DNA from: Acidovorax sp. NCPPB 3576
Lineage (GTDB): Bacteria; Pseudomonadota; Gammaproteobacteria; Burkholderiales; Burkholderiaceae_C
Direction of reading: 5' to 3'
Assembly: GCF_028473605.1 (NCBI RefSeq)
Contig: NZ_CP097267.1
Location: 5,262,501-5,326,500, forward strand
DNA: 64,000 nucleotides
Shown: piece by piece, positions 35,363-44,109 of the stretch
Layout: every line of letters starts with the position of its first letter
Numbering within the stretch: position 1 is the first letter of the stretch
The notes under the pieces: generated by a model
What the model was told of the DNA's origin: nothing
The model's input: only the letters and a program-made list of their open reading frames with translations
Database searches by the model: none
Made by a program: the position numbers and the translations under genes

Positions 35363-35363
35363 A

Positions 35364-36101
35364 TCACGCGGGGTTCATCCGCTCGAACAGGGCTTCGCCC
35401 ATCTTGCGCGAGCCTGCCGACAGGCCCACCATGACTTCATCCTTGCCGTTTTCCAGTTGAGCGATCGCTTCGGTGGCGAAAACCTTCGGCGTCATCATCT
35501 GCTGTCCGGCGGTGCCACCGCTGCGTTGGCTTCCGCCCAGGCCGGTATCCACGATCGGCGGTGCCATTTCGACCACCCGGATTCCCGTGGCCCTCAGCTG
35601 GTGGCGCAAGCTGAGCGTGAAGGAATGCATGGCTGCCTTGGTTGCGCAATAGACGGGAATATCGGCCAGCGGCGAAAAAGCCAGGCCCGAGCTCACGTTG
35701 ACGATGGTGGACTGTGGCTGGCGGCTCAGCAACGGCAGGAGCGCTCCGATCAGTTGAACGGGCGCGGTGAAATTCGTCGCCACTTCCTGCTCGATGTTTG
35801 CGAGCGCGCCGGATTCATTGAGCATGCGCCGGTATTGGACGCCCGCATTGTTGATGACGACGTTCAGTTCGGGGTGTTCGGCTTCCAGCCATTCCACCAT
35901 CGCTGCGCGGCTTTCGCCGTCGGTGATATCGCATTGCCGGGGAACCAGCGCAGGCACCTGCGACTGCGCTTTCGCAAGGGCCTCTTCATTGCGGCCGCAA
36001 ACGATGACGCGATTGCCGCGCTCGGAGAGTTGCTGCGCCAGCGCAAAGCCGATGCCGGCGGCGCCGCCCGTGATGAGAATGGTGTTTGCTGTGGTTTTCA
36101 T
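35364..36101 (-). CDS. Short-chain dehydrogenase (DltE-like)
   Basis: SDR of 245 residues: cofactor motif TGGAAGIG (12-19), VINNAGVQY (near 88), catalytic Ser in NVSSGLAFS and Tyr-Lys in YCATKAA (near 158-164). Similar to DltE-type oxidoreductases of unknown substrate. NAD(P)-dependent, cytoplasmic. It converges with the LysR gene with one base between the stops. An AraC regulator lies upstream on the same strand 260 bases away and may control it. Confidence 0.9.
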   Translation of the reverse strand: MKTTANTILITGGAAGIGFALAQQLSERGNRVIVCGRNEEALAKAQSQVPALVPRQCDITDGESRAAMVEWLEAEHPELNVVINNAGVQYRRMLNESGALANIEQEVATNFTAPVQLIGALLPLLSRQPQSTIVNVSSGLAFSPLADIPVYCATKAAMHSFTLSLRHQLRATGIRVVEMAPPIVDTGLGGSQRSGGTAGQQMMTPKVFATEAIAQLENGKDEVMVGLSAGSRKMGEALFERMNPA

Positions 36102-36219
36102 ATCGACGGTTCTTCCTGGTTGATCACAAGAAGGTGTGCCGACGAGACTTCAGGATTCCAGCGGGCACACCTATGGCACCGGCATGGCCGGTACAGGTGT
36201 CGCGGATACCCTGTTGGGG

Positions 36220-36248
36220 AAAAGCTGCTGCACCCTGCGGGGTGCAGC
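36220..36248 (-). terminator. Possible terminator of the AraC-family gene
   Basis: On the minus strand GCTGCACCC, loop CGCA, GGGTGCAGC (36248-36227), then AGCTTTTCC. Stem of 9 perfect pairs; the T tract is short and offset, so termination efficiency is uncertain. Confidence 0.4.
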
Positions 36249-36360
36249 GACCGGGCTACCATCCGGCCTGCGCTCTTTCGACTTGGCGTTTGTAACGCAC
36301 ATCGTGCGATGTGGCAATCATTGGGTTTCTCTGCGCTGCGCCCGGCAATGGCCCGCAGGC

Positions 36361-37365
36361 TCATGGGCGCGCACGCGCTTTGCGGACCTGCAAGGCGCCT
36401 TCGCCGGTTCCGGCCGGGTGCCTCAGGTCCTGCACATCCCGGCGCGGCGGCGCGCCGAAGAGGCGGCTGTACTCACGGCTGAACTGGGAGGGGCTTTCAT
36501 ACCCCACCTGAAACGCCGCGGTCGAGGCGTCGGCACCCCCGGCCAGCATCAGCCTGCGCGCTTCGTTCAGGCGCAGCCACTTTTGGAACTGCAGGGGGCT
36601 CATGGCCGTCAACGCGCGGAAATGGCGGTGAAAACGCGATGGGCTCATTTGCACATGCGCGGCCAGTTCCTCGATGCGCAGCGGTTGCGCGAAGTGAAGC
36701 TTCAGCCATTCGATGGCCTGGGCAATGCGCTGGTTCTGGCTTCCCAGCGACACCATCTGCCAGAGCCGCGCCCCCTGCTCACCCATGAGCAGGCGATAGA
36801 AGATCTCCGTGCGCACCAGCGGCGCCAGCACGGGAAGGGCCTGCGGTTCGTCCAGCAGCTTGACGAGGCGCAGGAAGAGCTCGAGCAATGCCTCGGTGGT
36901 CTCGCCCAGCGCCAGTCCCGGGGCAAGCGCCGCAGGCTCCGGCGGGGCGAGCGGCCCTGCCTGCATGGCGAGCTCCGCGATGCTGCATGCGTCCAGCTTC
37001 AGCACCAGGCTCAGATACGGACGGTCGGGCCGCGCCTCGACCGCTTGCATCACCACGGGCAACTCCAGGGCCGTGATGAGAAAGCGGCCGCTGTGATAGC
37101 GGTAGATCTGGCCGCCCAGCAGCACGTGCTTGGTGCCCTGCACCGTCAGCGCGATGCTCGGCCAGGCCATGCAGTTGACGGGTGGGGTCGGCAGGTCGTG
37201 CCGGTACAGCGTGAGGCCAGGAATGGGCGTCTCGCACTGCTCGGCACCTTGCGTCCATCGCGCAACGTGCCCTGCCAGTGCCGAGCGCAGAGCTTCAAAG
37301 GCGTCCCCCGGGACCGCAGGCGGTTCTTGCTTCACTGAGTCCCTTCGAAGACCGAAAAGCACCAT
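36361..37365 (-). CDS. AraC-family transcriptional regulator
   Basis: Regulator of 334 residues. An N-terminal AraC_N type ligand domain (about 25-185, GLTLYRHDLPTPP, YHSGRFLITALELPV) is followed by two helix-turn-helix motifs (about 215-310: IEELAAHVQMSPSRFHRHFRALTAMSPLQFQKWLRL and AAFQVGYESPSQFSREYSRLFG). Such proteins often sense quinones or alcohol-type compounds and control adjacent oxidoreductases. It lies between an SDR gene on its own strand and the divergent exported monooxygenase-like gene. Confidence 0.92.
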   Translation of the reverse strand: MVLFGLRRDSVKQEPPAVPGDAFEALRSALAGHVARWTQGAEQCETPIPGLTLYRHDLPTPPVNCMAWPSIALTVQGTKHVLLGGQIYRYHSGRFLITALELPVVMQAVEARPDRPYLSLVLKLDACSIAELAMQAGPLAPPEPAALAPGLALGETTEALLELFLRLVKLLDEPQALPVLAPLVRTEIFYRLLMGEQGARLWQMVSLGSQNQRIAQAIEWLKLHFAQPLRIEELAAHVQMSPSRFHRHFRALTAMSPLQFQKWLRLNEARRLMLAGGADASTAAFQVGYESPSQFSREYSRLFGAPPRRDVQDLRHPAGTGEGALQVRKARARP

Positions 37366-37477
37366 GGTAGGGTGTGCCTGCAGCGGGGCTCGGCAAACCC
37401 GCTGCCCGGGCAGGATCAGGCAAGAATTCGCGTGGATCTGTCTATCGCGACTGCCGCGCCCGTGCCAAGAATGGCGC

Positions 37478-38212
37478 ATGCCGCTCAAGACCCCCTGCCC
37501 TCCCCGGCGCTTCTGGACGCTATCGCTGCTCTGCACCCCGCTGCTGACGGTGGGGTTGAGCCAGCCTGCATTGGCCCAATCAGCCCCGCCACCCTTCGTG
37601 CGGCTGGCGGAACTGGACATCGATCGGGACCAACTCGATGCCTTTCACGTGGCCGCCCGCGAACATGCCCAGGCCAGCCTGCGGCTGGAGCCGGGCATCG
37701 TTGCCTTCCACGCCGCTGCCGAAAAAGGCAATCCGGGCCGCGTGCGGGTCCTGGAGATCTATGCCGATGCGCAGGCTTACCAGGCGCATCTGCAGACGCC
37801 CCACTTTCGAAAATTTCGCTCAGCGACCGAGCCCATGACGCTGGGCCGTGAACTCCATGAAGCCGTGCCCGTGCGCCTGGGCGCCAAGGCCCGCTTGCCG
37901 CCGCAGGCCCTGGTACGCGTTGCCGAGCTGTCGATCGATCCGGGCCAGCTCCAGGCATACGAACGCGCGGTCTCCGAAGAAATCGACACGTCGATCCGTG
38001 TGGAGCCGGGCGTGCTGGCCATCTACGCGGTGGCGTTGAAAGATCGGCCGGCACAGCTGCGCTTCTTCGAAATCTATGCCGACGAAGCTGCGTACCGACA
38101 ACATGTGGCGTCGCCGCATTTCAAGAAATACGTGGACATCACCCAGGCCATGATCACATCGCGCAAATTGATGGAGGCGCAAGCCCTCTTTCTCGGATTG
38201 CCTTCGCGCTGA
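37478..38212 (+). CDS. Exported tandem ABM (antibiotic biosynthesis monooxygenase) protein
   Basis: Protein of 244 residues with a signal peptide (1-34, ALAQ-SA) and two similar ABM-like domains in tandem (about 40-135 and 145-240). The repeat is easy to see: VRLAELDIDRDQLDAF against VRVAELSIDPGQLQAY; RLEPGIVAFHA against RVEPGVLAIYA; LEIYADAQAYQAHLQTPHF against FEIYADEAAYRQHVASPHF. ABM proteins normally act as homodimers, so this chain is a built-in dimer. Cofactor-free quinol or similar oxygenation is a family-based guess, here in the periplasm, which is unusual. Divergent from AraC, followed 36 bases later by DUF1330. Confidence 0.8.
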   Translation: MPLKTPCPPRRFWTLSLLCTPLLTVGLSQPALAQSAPPPFVRLAELDIDRDQLDAFHVAAREHAQASLRLEPGIVAFHAAAEKGNPGRVRVLEIYADAQAYQAHLQTPHFRKFRSATEPMTLGRELHEAVPVRLGAKARLPPQALVRVAELSIDPGQLQAYERAVSEEIDTSIRVEPGVLAIYAVALKDRPAQLRFFEIYADEAAYRQHVASPHFKKYVDITQAMITSRKLMEAQALFLGLPSR

Positions 38213-38248
38213 CCTCCAAAGACAAAACACAAGACCAGAGACCGCCCC

Positions 38249-38641
38249 ATGTCGTTCCTCCCGCAATTTCCGGCCGCTGCAATGGCGTGCATCGCCCTGT
38301 GCAGCCTGACGGTTCAACCGTCGCACGCGCAAGCACCTGCAGCCAAGGCCCCGGCCTACTACCTCTCCGAGTTTGAAGTCACCGATGTGGAAGGCATCAA
38401 GCCCTACAGCGCACAGGTCGAGGCGACATTCAAGCCGTTTGGCGGGCATTACATCGCGCGGGGCGGCCAGGTCCGCTCTTTGGAAGGAGAGGCCGGCAAA
38501 CGGATCGTGATGATCGCGTTCCCCAGCCTGGCACAGGCCCAGGCCTGGTACGACTCGCCGGCCTACCGGGAGATCCGGCCCATCCGTTTGCGCAGTGCAA
38601 CCTCGCGCGTGTACGTCGTGGAGGGTGTCTCTGCGCCATAG
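38249..38641 (+). CDS. Exported DUF1330 protein
   Basis: Protein of 130 residues with a signal peptide (about 1-28, SHAQ) and a DUF1330 domain: [53 protein letters not shown] and [15 protein letters not shown]1330 has the same dimeric alpha-beta barrel fold as ABM. Most DUF1330 proteins are cytoplasmic, so export is notable. Probably cotranscribed with the tandem ABM gene. Function unknown. Confidence 0.87.
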   Translation: MSFLPQFPAAAMACIALCSLTVQPSHAQAPAAKAPAYYLSEFEVTDVEGIKPYSAQVEATFKPFGGHYIARGGQVRSLEGEAGKRIVMIAFPSLAQAQAWYDSPAYREIRPIRLRSATSRVYVVEGVSAP

Positions 38642-38747
38642 GGAATGGGAGGCACCTGGGGCATGGGCGACGGTCTGCGCGGGGCTCCGATGGAGCGTCT
38701 GCGCATCCCTGCCGGTCACTGCATCGCGTTCACCGCGGCAACCGCTT

Positions 38748-39296
38748 TCAAGCGTTCACGGTCTCCACCAGCTTCTGGTTGAACGCCGGAATGTCGTCGG
38801 GCTTGCGGCTGCTGACCCAACGCCCCTCGACGTGCACGGTCTCGTCCACCCAGGTGGCGCCGGCGTTGCGCAGGTCGGTGGCCAGGCTGGGCCAGCTGGT
38901 CAGTGTCTTGCCGCGCACCAGGCCGGCGTCCACCAGCAGCCAGGCGCCATGGCAGATCACGGCGATGGGCTTGCCGGCCTGGTCGATGGCCTGCACGAAG
39001 GCCTGCGCCTTCGCCTCCGTGCGCAGGGTGTCGGCGTTGAGCACGCCGCCGGGCAGCAGCACGGCATCGAACCGGGCGGGATCGGCCTGGTCGAGGGTGC
39101 CGTCCACCGCGAAGGTGTCGGCCTTCTCGTCGTGGTTGAAGCCCTGCACCTGGCCGGGCTTCGGTGCAATGATCCGGGTGGCGATGCCGGCTTGGTGCAG
39201 GGCGTCGCGCGGGCCGGTCAGCTCGACCTGTTCGAAGCCGTCGGTCACGAGGATGGCGACGGTCCGGGCGCCAGCGGATGGGGTGGTGGAGGTCAT
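38748..39296 (-). CDS. PfpI/YhbO-type DJ-1 superfamily protein
   Basis: Protein of 182 residues resembling protein deglycase/Pfp[22 protein letters not shown], with the acid residue Glu in [16 protein letters not shown], and nucleophile Cys in [11 protein letters not shown] followed by [19 protein letters not shown]. Second DJ-1 family gene in 6 kb but from a different subgroup than the one at 33099. Likely handles glycation or reactive aldehydes. The upstream longer frame is rejected because ATG at 39296 has a good family start. Confidence 0.9.
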   Translation of the reverse strand: MTSTTPSAGARTVAILVTDGFEQVELTGPRDALHQAGIATRIIAPKPGQVQGFNHDEKADTFAVDGTLDQADPARFDAVLLPGGVLNADTLRTEAKAQAFVQAIDQAGKPIAVICHGAWLLVDAGLVRGKTLTSWPSLATDLRNAGATWVDETVHVEGRWVSSRKPDDIPAFNQKLVETVNA

Positions 39297-39400
39297 TGGA
39301 GGGGTCCTTTCAAAAGCCCACCAATCTAGGGGCCGCCGTGCCCGCGGCGTGTCGGTCAAACGCCATCGTGGGGCAGGGCATCGGCCTGCATGGCGGGGCG

Positions 39401-39823
39401 TCAGCCGCGCTCGCGCCAGCGCTCGATGCCCTCGAACAGCGCCATGCCGGCGAGCAGGGCGGCCACGAACCACACGCCGTTCGGCACGCCCATGCCCAGC
39501 AGCACCAGGGCCGGGCCGGGGCAGATGCCGACCAGGCCCCAGCCGATGCCGAACAGCACGCTGCCGCCCACCAGGCGCGCATCGATGCCGTGCGCAGCGG
39601 GCCACTGCAGCGGTGTGCCGCGCAGCGTGGTGCCCCGGCGGCGCGCGAGCGCAAACGCCACCAGGGCCACGCCCACGGCGCCGCCCATCACCAGGGCGAG
39701 CGACGGGTCCCAGGGCCCCGCGATGTCCAGGAAGCCCAGCACCTTGGCCGGGTCGGCCATGCCGGACACCAGCAGCCCCAGCCCGAAGACCAGGCCCGCG
39801 GCGAATGCAATCAGAACGGTCAT
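39401..39823 (-). CDS. YeeE/YedE-family membrane protein (DUF6691 half)
   Basis: Small membrane protein of 140 residues with four TM segments and [19 protein letters not shown] near the start and [19 protein letters not shown] (Cys near 110). This is the second half of a YeeE/YedE (thiosulfate/sulfur transporter) unit. It starts 16 bases after the stop of its partner YedE half at 39840 and both sit under the BigR-like repressor, as in sulfide-response operons of Xylella and Agrobacterium. Proposed role is moving a sulfur species across the inner membrane. Confidence 0.88.
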   Translation of the reverse strand: MTVLIAFAAGLVFGLGLLVSGMADPAKVLGFLDIAGPWDPSLALVMGGAVGVALVAFALARRRGTTLRGTPLQWPAAHGIDARLVGGSVLFGIGWGLVGICPGPALVLLGMGVPNGVWFVAALLAGMALFEGIERWRERG

Positions 39824-39839
39824 GGTGCGTTCCTTCCGG

Positions 39840-40268
39840 TCAGGCCAGGTGCCGCAGCACGAAGACCGTGCCCATGCCGGCGGCCATGAAGACCAGCGTG
39901 GCCACCAGCGAGCGGGCCGACAGGCGCGACAGCCCGCACACGCCGTGGCCGCTGGTGCACCCTGCCCCGTAGCGCGTGCCCACGCCCACCAGCAGGCCTG
40001 CAGCGATGAGCAGGCCCGGGCCGGCGTCGATGCGCACCGTCGGCAGCGGCGCGGCCAGCGCATAGGCCAGCGGCGCCGCGATCAGGCCCGCCACGAAGGC
40101 CAGGCGCCACGCCCGGTCGCCGCGCCGGGGCCGCAGCAGGCCGCCCACCACGCCGCTGATGCCGGCGATGCGCCCCGCCAGCAGGAAGAATCCCCCGGCC
40201 GCCAGGCCGATGAGCGCGCCGCCCGCCAACGCGGTGCCGGGGGTGAAAACGTTCCAGTCGATGGCCAT
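39840..40268 (-). CDS. YeeE/YedE-family membrane protein
   Basis: Membrane protein of 142 residues with four TM segments and the signature [15 protein letters not shown] (near 108-122); these Cys residues handle sulfur in YeeE/YedE transporters. AAGGAG lies about 8 bases before the ATG at 40268. A GTG at 40277 overlapping the repressor stop (GTGA) is an alternative start. Second gene of the ArsR-YedE-YedE operon; sulfite or sulfur species export is inferred from the bigR operon model. Confidence 0.9.
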   Translation of the reverse strand: MAIDWNVFTPGTALAGGALIGLAAGGFFLLAGRIAGISGVVGGLLRPRRGDRAWRLAFVAGLIAAPLAYALAAPLPTVRIDAGPGLLIAAGLLVGVGTRYGAGCTSGHGVCGLSRLSARSLVATLVFMAAGMGTVFVLRHLA

Positions 40269-40273
40269 GCGGT

Positions 40274-40588
40274 TCACTCCTTGGGGCAGTAAAGGCGGTA
40301 CAGCACCGCCAGGATTTCAAGCAGCGAGGCATCGGCCACGCGGTAGTGGATGTTCTTGCCCTCGCGCCGGGTCTCCACCATGCCTTGGGTGCGCAACACG
40401 CCGAGCTGCTGCGACAGCGTGGGCTGCTGGATGCCCAGGCGCGCCTGCAGGTCGCCCACGCACTGCTCGCCTTGCGACAACTGGCACAGCAGCAGCAGCC
40501 GGTCTTCGTTGGCAAGGGCCTTCAGGGCCGAGACTGCCTGGCTGGCGGCCTGGCGCAGGCGCTCGGGGTCGATGGGGGTGGAGTCCAT
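40274..40588 (-). CDS. ArsR-family repressor, BigR/SqrR type
   Basis: Winged-helix repressor of 104 residues. The HTH is [21 protein letters not shown] (about 57-77). Two conserved Cys, in [11 protein letters not shown] (near 35-43) and in the C-terminal YCPKE, fit the thiol pair of BigR and SqrR that closes to a disulfide or tetrasulfide with persulfide and releases DNA; metal sites of ArsR/SmtB are not apparent. First gene of an operon with two YeeE/YedE proteins and divergent from a persulfide dioxygenase with an AT-rich shared promoter. Confidence 0.9.
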   Translation of the reverse strand: MDSTPIDPERLRQAASQAVSALKALANEDRLLLLCQLSQGEQCVGDLQARLGIQQPTLSQQLGVLRTQGMVETRREGKNIHYRVADASLLEILAVLYRLYCPKE

Positions 40589-40635
40589 GGGAAGATCGAT
40601 GCAAAAGCCGTCACAAGGCTGCCGAAAGGCCGGCG

Positions 40636-40663
40636 TTGGATTCAATATATCAAACAATATAAT
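40636..40663 (+). promoter_or_regulatory. Shared promoter/operator of the sulfide module
   Basis: TTGGAT (40636-40641), 16 bases, TATAAT (40658-40663) read toward the dioxygenase. CAATATA is repeated at 40643-40649 and 40655-40661 (period 12), overlapping the spacer and -10, in a strongly AT-rich island within GC-rich DNA. Likely the BigR-like repressor site acting on both directions. Confidence 0.55.
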
Positions 40664-40712
40664 ATCTGTGGAAAGATTATTGACCGCTGAATCGATTGAA
40701 AGGCCACCCGCC

Positions 40713-41594
40713 ATGCCCCGCACCACCTCCGTCCAGCCGTTCTTCGACTCCGCCACGGGCACGGTGACCTACCTCGTGTGGGACCTGGCAACGCGGTGCG
40801 CCGCCGTCATCGACCCGGTGCTCGACTTCGATGCCGCCGCGGGCCGCACCGCCACCCGCTCGGCCGATGCGGTGCTGGCCTGCGTGCGCGAGCGGGGGCT
40901 CACGGTGCAGTGGATCCTGGAGACCCATGCGCATGCCGACCACCTGTCGGCCGCGCCGTACCTGCAGGCGCAGGCAGGGGGCCGCATCGCGGTGGGCGAG
41001 CACATCCGCGCGGTGCAGGCCGCCTTCGGCCGGCTCTTCCCTGCCGAAACCGGCGCTGCGGACGGCAGCCCCTTCGACCATCTGCTGCGCGACGGCGAGA
41101 CGCTCCTGCTGGGCGCCACGCCGCTCATCGCCCTGTGGGTGCCGGGGCACACGCCGGCCGACATGGCCTATCTCGTGGACGGCGCGGCCTTCGTGGGCGA
41201 CACGCTCTTCATGCCCGACGTGGGCACGGCGCGGGCGGACTTTCCCGGGGGCGATGCCGCCACGCTCTACCGTTCCATCCAGCGGCTGCTGGCGTTGCCG
41301 GGCAACACGCGCGTGTTCGTGTGCCACGACTACCCGCCTGCCGGGCGCGAGCCGCAGTGGGAGACCACGGTGCAGGCGCAGCGCGAGGACAACATCCACG
41401 TGGGCGGCGGCGTGGCCGAGGCGGATTTCGTCGCCCTGCGCCGCGCGCGCGACGCCACGTTGGGCGCACCGGCGCTGCTGCTGCCGTCCCTGCAGGTCAA
41501 TGTGCGCGCGGGGCAACTGCCGGCTGCCGAGGCGAACGGCATCGCCTACCTGCGCATTCCGCTGAACGCGTTCGGAACGCCGCCGGCCACCTGA
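40713..41594 (+). CDS. MBL-fold persulfide dioxygenase-like hydrolase (Blh/ETHE1 type)
   Basis: Metallo-beta-lactamase protein of 293 residues: THAHADH (about 69-75), VPGHTPADM (His), VGDTLFMPDVG (Asp) and VCHDYPP (His). These give the mononuclear iron site of ETHE1-type persulfide dioxygenases that oxidise glutathione persulfide to sulfite. The C-terminal part (about 230-290) is longer than ETHE1 and as in Blh proteins. Divergent from the BigR-like operon, giving a full sulfide-detoxification set. Confidence 0.9.
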   Translation: MPRTTSVQPFFDSATGTVTYLVWDLATRCAAVIDPVLDFDAAAGRTATRSADAVLACVRERGLTVQWILETHAHADHLSAAPYLQAQAGGRIAVGEHIRAVQAAFGRLFPAETGAADGSPFDHLLRDGETLLLGATPLIALWVPGHTPADMAYLVDGAAFVGDTLFMPDVGTARADFPGGDAATLYRSIQRLLALPGNTRVFVCHDYPPAGREPQWETTVQAQREDNIHVGGGVAEADFVALRRARDATLGAPALLLPSLQVNVRAGQLPAAEANGIAYLRIPLNAFGTPPAT

Positions 41595-41745
41595 GCCCGG
41601 GCGTTGTCGGGCCGTGCGGGATCGCTCCTACCTGGTAACAGGCGCCGGGCCCACTGCCCTGGCCCCGGCGCGGGGCGAAGCTGTGGACATCCGGCGCACC
41701 GTTTTTCGGATCGCGTCCCCACCGACCCGCCCCAAGGAGCCCGCC

Positions 41746-42084
41746 ATGCGCACCCCCATCGTTCCCGACACCGCCATCGACCCCACCGACGATCCCACGG
41801 CGGAAATGCCGGAAGGCGACGACATCAACGACCACCTGGAAGCCGAGCAGGATGTTTCGGACGGCATCGAGGACATCTCGGTGCAGGCGTTCGACGATCC
41901 GCGCAGCGGCGGCCCGCTGAACTTCGACGACGGCACCGACATGGCCCACCCCCGAGGCAAGACCGGCCGCGATGGCGGCACCTGGGCAGCCGAGGGCAGC
42001 GACAGCGGCGAACTGGAGCCGCCAGCCGAGATGCTTTCCGACCGCAACGGCCCGAGCGACCCGGACGCCAAACGCAACGGTTGA
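41746..42084 (+). CDS. Acidic hypothetical protein
   Basis: Protein of 112 residues, strongly acidic (many Asp and Glu, for example DDPTAEMPEGDDINDHLEAEQD), without TM or signal peptide and probably largely disordered. No family recognised. AAGGAG lies 7 bases before the ATG at 41746, and a strong bidirectional terminator follows, so it is likely a real expressed gene. It follows the persulfide dioxygenase gene by 151 bases. A longer upstream frame from 41614 is possible but lacks a ribosome site. Confidence 0.7.
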   Translation: MRTPIVPDTAIDPTDDPTAEMPEGDDINDHLEAEQDVSDGIEDISVQAFDDPRSGGPLNFDDGTDMAHPRGKTGRDGGTWAAEGSDSGELEPPAEMLSDRNGPSDPDAKRNG

Positions 42085-42110
42085 GCCGGCGCGGCACGCG
42101 TGCCAAGAGA

Positions 42111-42140
42111 AAAGGGGCGCCCATGCGCCCCTTTTTCTTT
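42111..42140. terminator. Bidirectional terminator
   Basis: GGGGCGC (42114-42120), loop CCAT, GCGCCCC (42125-42131) with AAA before and TTTTTCTTT after; the minus strand also ends in TTTTCTCTT. It serves the convergent acidic-protein and lactate permease genes. Confidence 0.85.
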
Positions 42141-42180
42141 TGCTATTAAATTAATAGCTATATGCCCTAGTGGAATATGC
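42141..42180 (+). repeat. Intergenic palindromic element
   Basis: GCTATTAAATTAATAGC (42142-42158) followed by ATGCCCTAGTGGAATATGC. The same palindrome and GCCCTAGTGGA tail occur at 62384-62425, 20 kb away. Located between convergent genes, directly after a terminator. Confidence 0.8.
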
Positions 42181-42236
42181 GGTGGCGGCCGAAAAGGCCT
42201 CAAGTCCCCTCGGGGCCGCCGCAGGTTCTGCCTCCC

Positions 42237-43898
42237 TCAGTGCACCACCATCAGGTGAAACGGCCACACATACGCCTGCAGCGTCACGTACAGCCCCACC
42301 AGGCAGGCCAGCGCGATCGAGTGGAAGAACACGTAGCGCAGGATGTCGCCCTCGTGGTTGAACCAGCGGGTGGCCGTCGATGCCACCACGATCGACTGCG
42401 CGTCGATCATCTTGCCCATCACCCCGCCCGAGCTGTTGGCCGCGCCCATGAGATTGGGCGACAGCCCCAGCTGCTCGGCCGCGACCTTCTGCATGCCGCC
42501 GAACAGCACGTTCGAGGCCGTGTCCGAGCCGGTGAGCGCTACGCCCAGCCAGCCCATCAGCGTGCCGAAGAACGGGTAGAACACGCCCGTGTTGGCGAAG
42601 GCCAGCCCCAGCGTGGTGTCGGTGCCCGAATACCGCGTGAGCGTGCCCAGGGCCAGCATCAGCACGATGGTCAGCAGCGAAAAGCGCACCAGCCACACCG
42701 TCTTGAAGAACGTGCGCGCGATGGCGACGGGGTGGTACTTCATGAAGAACGCGCTCACCACCGCCGACAGCAGGATGGCGGTGCCGGTGGCCGACAGCAG
42801 GTTCAGCGTGTACACCGCGCCTTCCTTGGTGGGCGTGGGCACCACGGGCGGCACCTTCTCGATCAGGTTGTGCAGGCCGGCCATGGGAAAGGCGGGCGCG
42901 AACAGGCTGTTGAGCCAGGCCTTGACCGGCGGCAGACCCCAGATGAACACGAACACCGACAGGATGATCCAGGGCATCCAGGCGGCCACCAGTGCGGCGC
43001 GGCTGTGCTGGGTGACGGGCTGGGGCGGCTTGGCCTCCGCTGCGCTGATGTCGCGTCCACGCAGCGAGGGCGACGTCCACACCGTCTTGGGCTTCCATAC
43101 GCGCAGGAACGCCACCAGCGACGCCATCGACACGATGGCCGCGATGATGTCCACCAGCTCAGGGCCGATGAAGTTGGACACCAGGTACTGCGGCACGGCG
43201 AACGCCACCCCCGTCACCAGGATGGCGGGCCAGATCTCCCACATGCCCTTGCGGCCCGCGAAGGCCCAGATCAGCCAGAACGGCACCAGCAGCGAGAAGA
43301 ACGGCAACTGCCGCCCGACCATCGCCGTCACCTCCATCAGGTCGTAGCCGTGCACCTTGGCCAGCGTGATGACCGGCGTGCCCAGCGCCCCGAACGCCAC
43401 CGGCGCGGTGTTGGCGATGAGCGACAGGCCCGAGGCCGCGAGCGGCGAGAAGCCCAGCCCGATCAGGATGGCCGCCGTCACCGCCACCGGGGTGCCGAAG
43501 CCCGCCGCGCCCTCGAAGAACGCGCCGAAGCTGAAGGCGATCAGCAGCAACTGGATGCGCCGGTCGCCGGTGATGCCCGAGAGCGAATCCTGCAGCACCT
43601 TGAAGCTGCCGTTCTGCTCGGTCAGCTGGTGCAGGAAGATGATGTTCAGCACGATCCAGCCGATGGGCAGCAGGCCGGTGAAGCCGCCGTACAGCGCCGC
43701 CCGCCCGGCCATGTCGGCCGGCATGCCGTAGGCGAAGACGGCCACCAGCAGCGCCGCGATCAGGCCCAGCCCGGCCGCGATGTGCGCCTTGATGTGGAAG
43801 AAGCCCAGCGCGGCCAGCATCACCACCACCGGAATCGCGGCCAGCGCGGTGGAAATGATCATGTTGCCGAACGGGTCGTAGATTTGCTGCCAGGTCAT
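42237..43898 (-). CDS. lldP: L-lactate permease
   Basis: LctP-family transporter of 553 residues with about 13 TM segments: QIYDPFGNMIISTALAAIP at the start, FGAFFEGAAGFGTPVAVTAA (near 128), SLIANTAPVAFGALGTPV (near 160), and NSSGGVMGKMIDAQSIVVA (near 490). It imports lactate (and glycolate) with protons. No lactate dehydrogenase is adjacent; a LysR gene lies 211 bases upstream on the same strand. Confidence 0.95.
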   Translation of the reverse strand: MTWQQIYDPFGNMIISTALAAIPVVVMLAALGFFHIKAHIAAGLGLIAALLVAVFAYGMPADMAGRAALYGGFTGLLPIGWIVLNIIFLHQLTEQNGSFKVLQDSLSGITGDRRIQLLLIAFSFGAFFEGAAGFGTPVAVTAAILIGLGFSPLAASGLSLIANTAPVAFGALGTPVITLAKVHGYDLMEVTAMVGRQLPFFSLLVPFWLIWAFAGRKGMWEIWPAILVTGVAFAVPQYLVSNFIGPELVDIIAAIVSMASLVAFLRVWKPKTVWTSPSLRGRDISAAEAKPPQPVTQHSRAALVAAWMPWIILSVFVFIWGLPPVKAWLNSLFAPAFPMAGLHNLIEKVPPVVPTPTKEGAVYTLNLLSATGTAILLSAVVSAFFMKYHPVAIARTFFKTVWLVRFSLLTIVLMLALGTLTRYSGTDTTLGLAFANTGVFYPFFGTLMGWLGVALTGSDTASNVLFGGMQKVAAEQLGLSPNLMGAANSSGGVMGKMIDAQSIVVASTATRWFNHEGDILRYVFFHSIALACLVGLYVTLQAYVWPFHLMVVH

Positions 43899-44109
43899 GG
43901 ATTTGTCTCCGGTGTTCTATCGGTGTGCGGACCGCGGGGCCCCGTGCCGCGGCCCTCTGTCGGGGCCTGCGCTGGCCCAATGTAGAAATTTGCGGCGGGC
44001 GCAGCGTGAAAAACCTTCGCTGGCCGCGTGAAGGCTTTTCAAACCGCGTCAGTTCCGTGTCAGCCACCGCGCTGCGGATGGCGCGCTGTCCGCCCGGCCG
44101 TTCGGTCGG

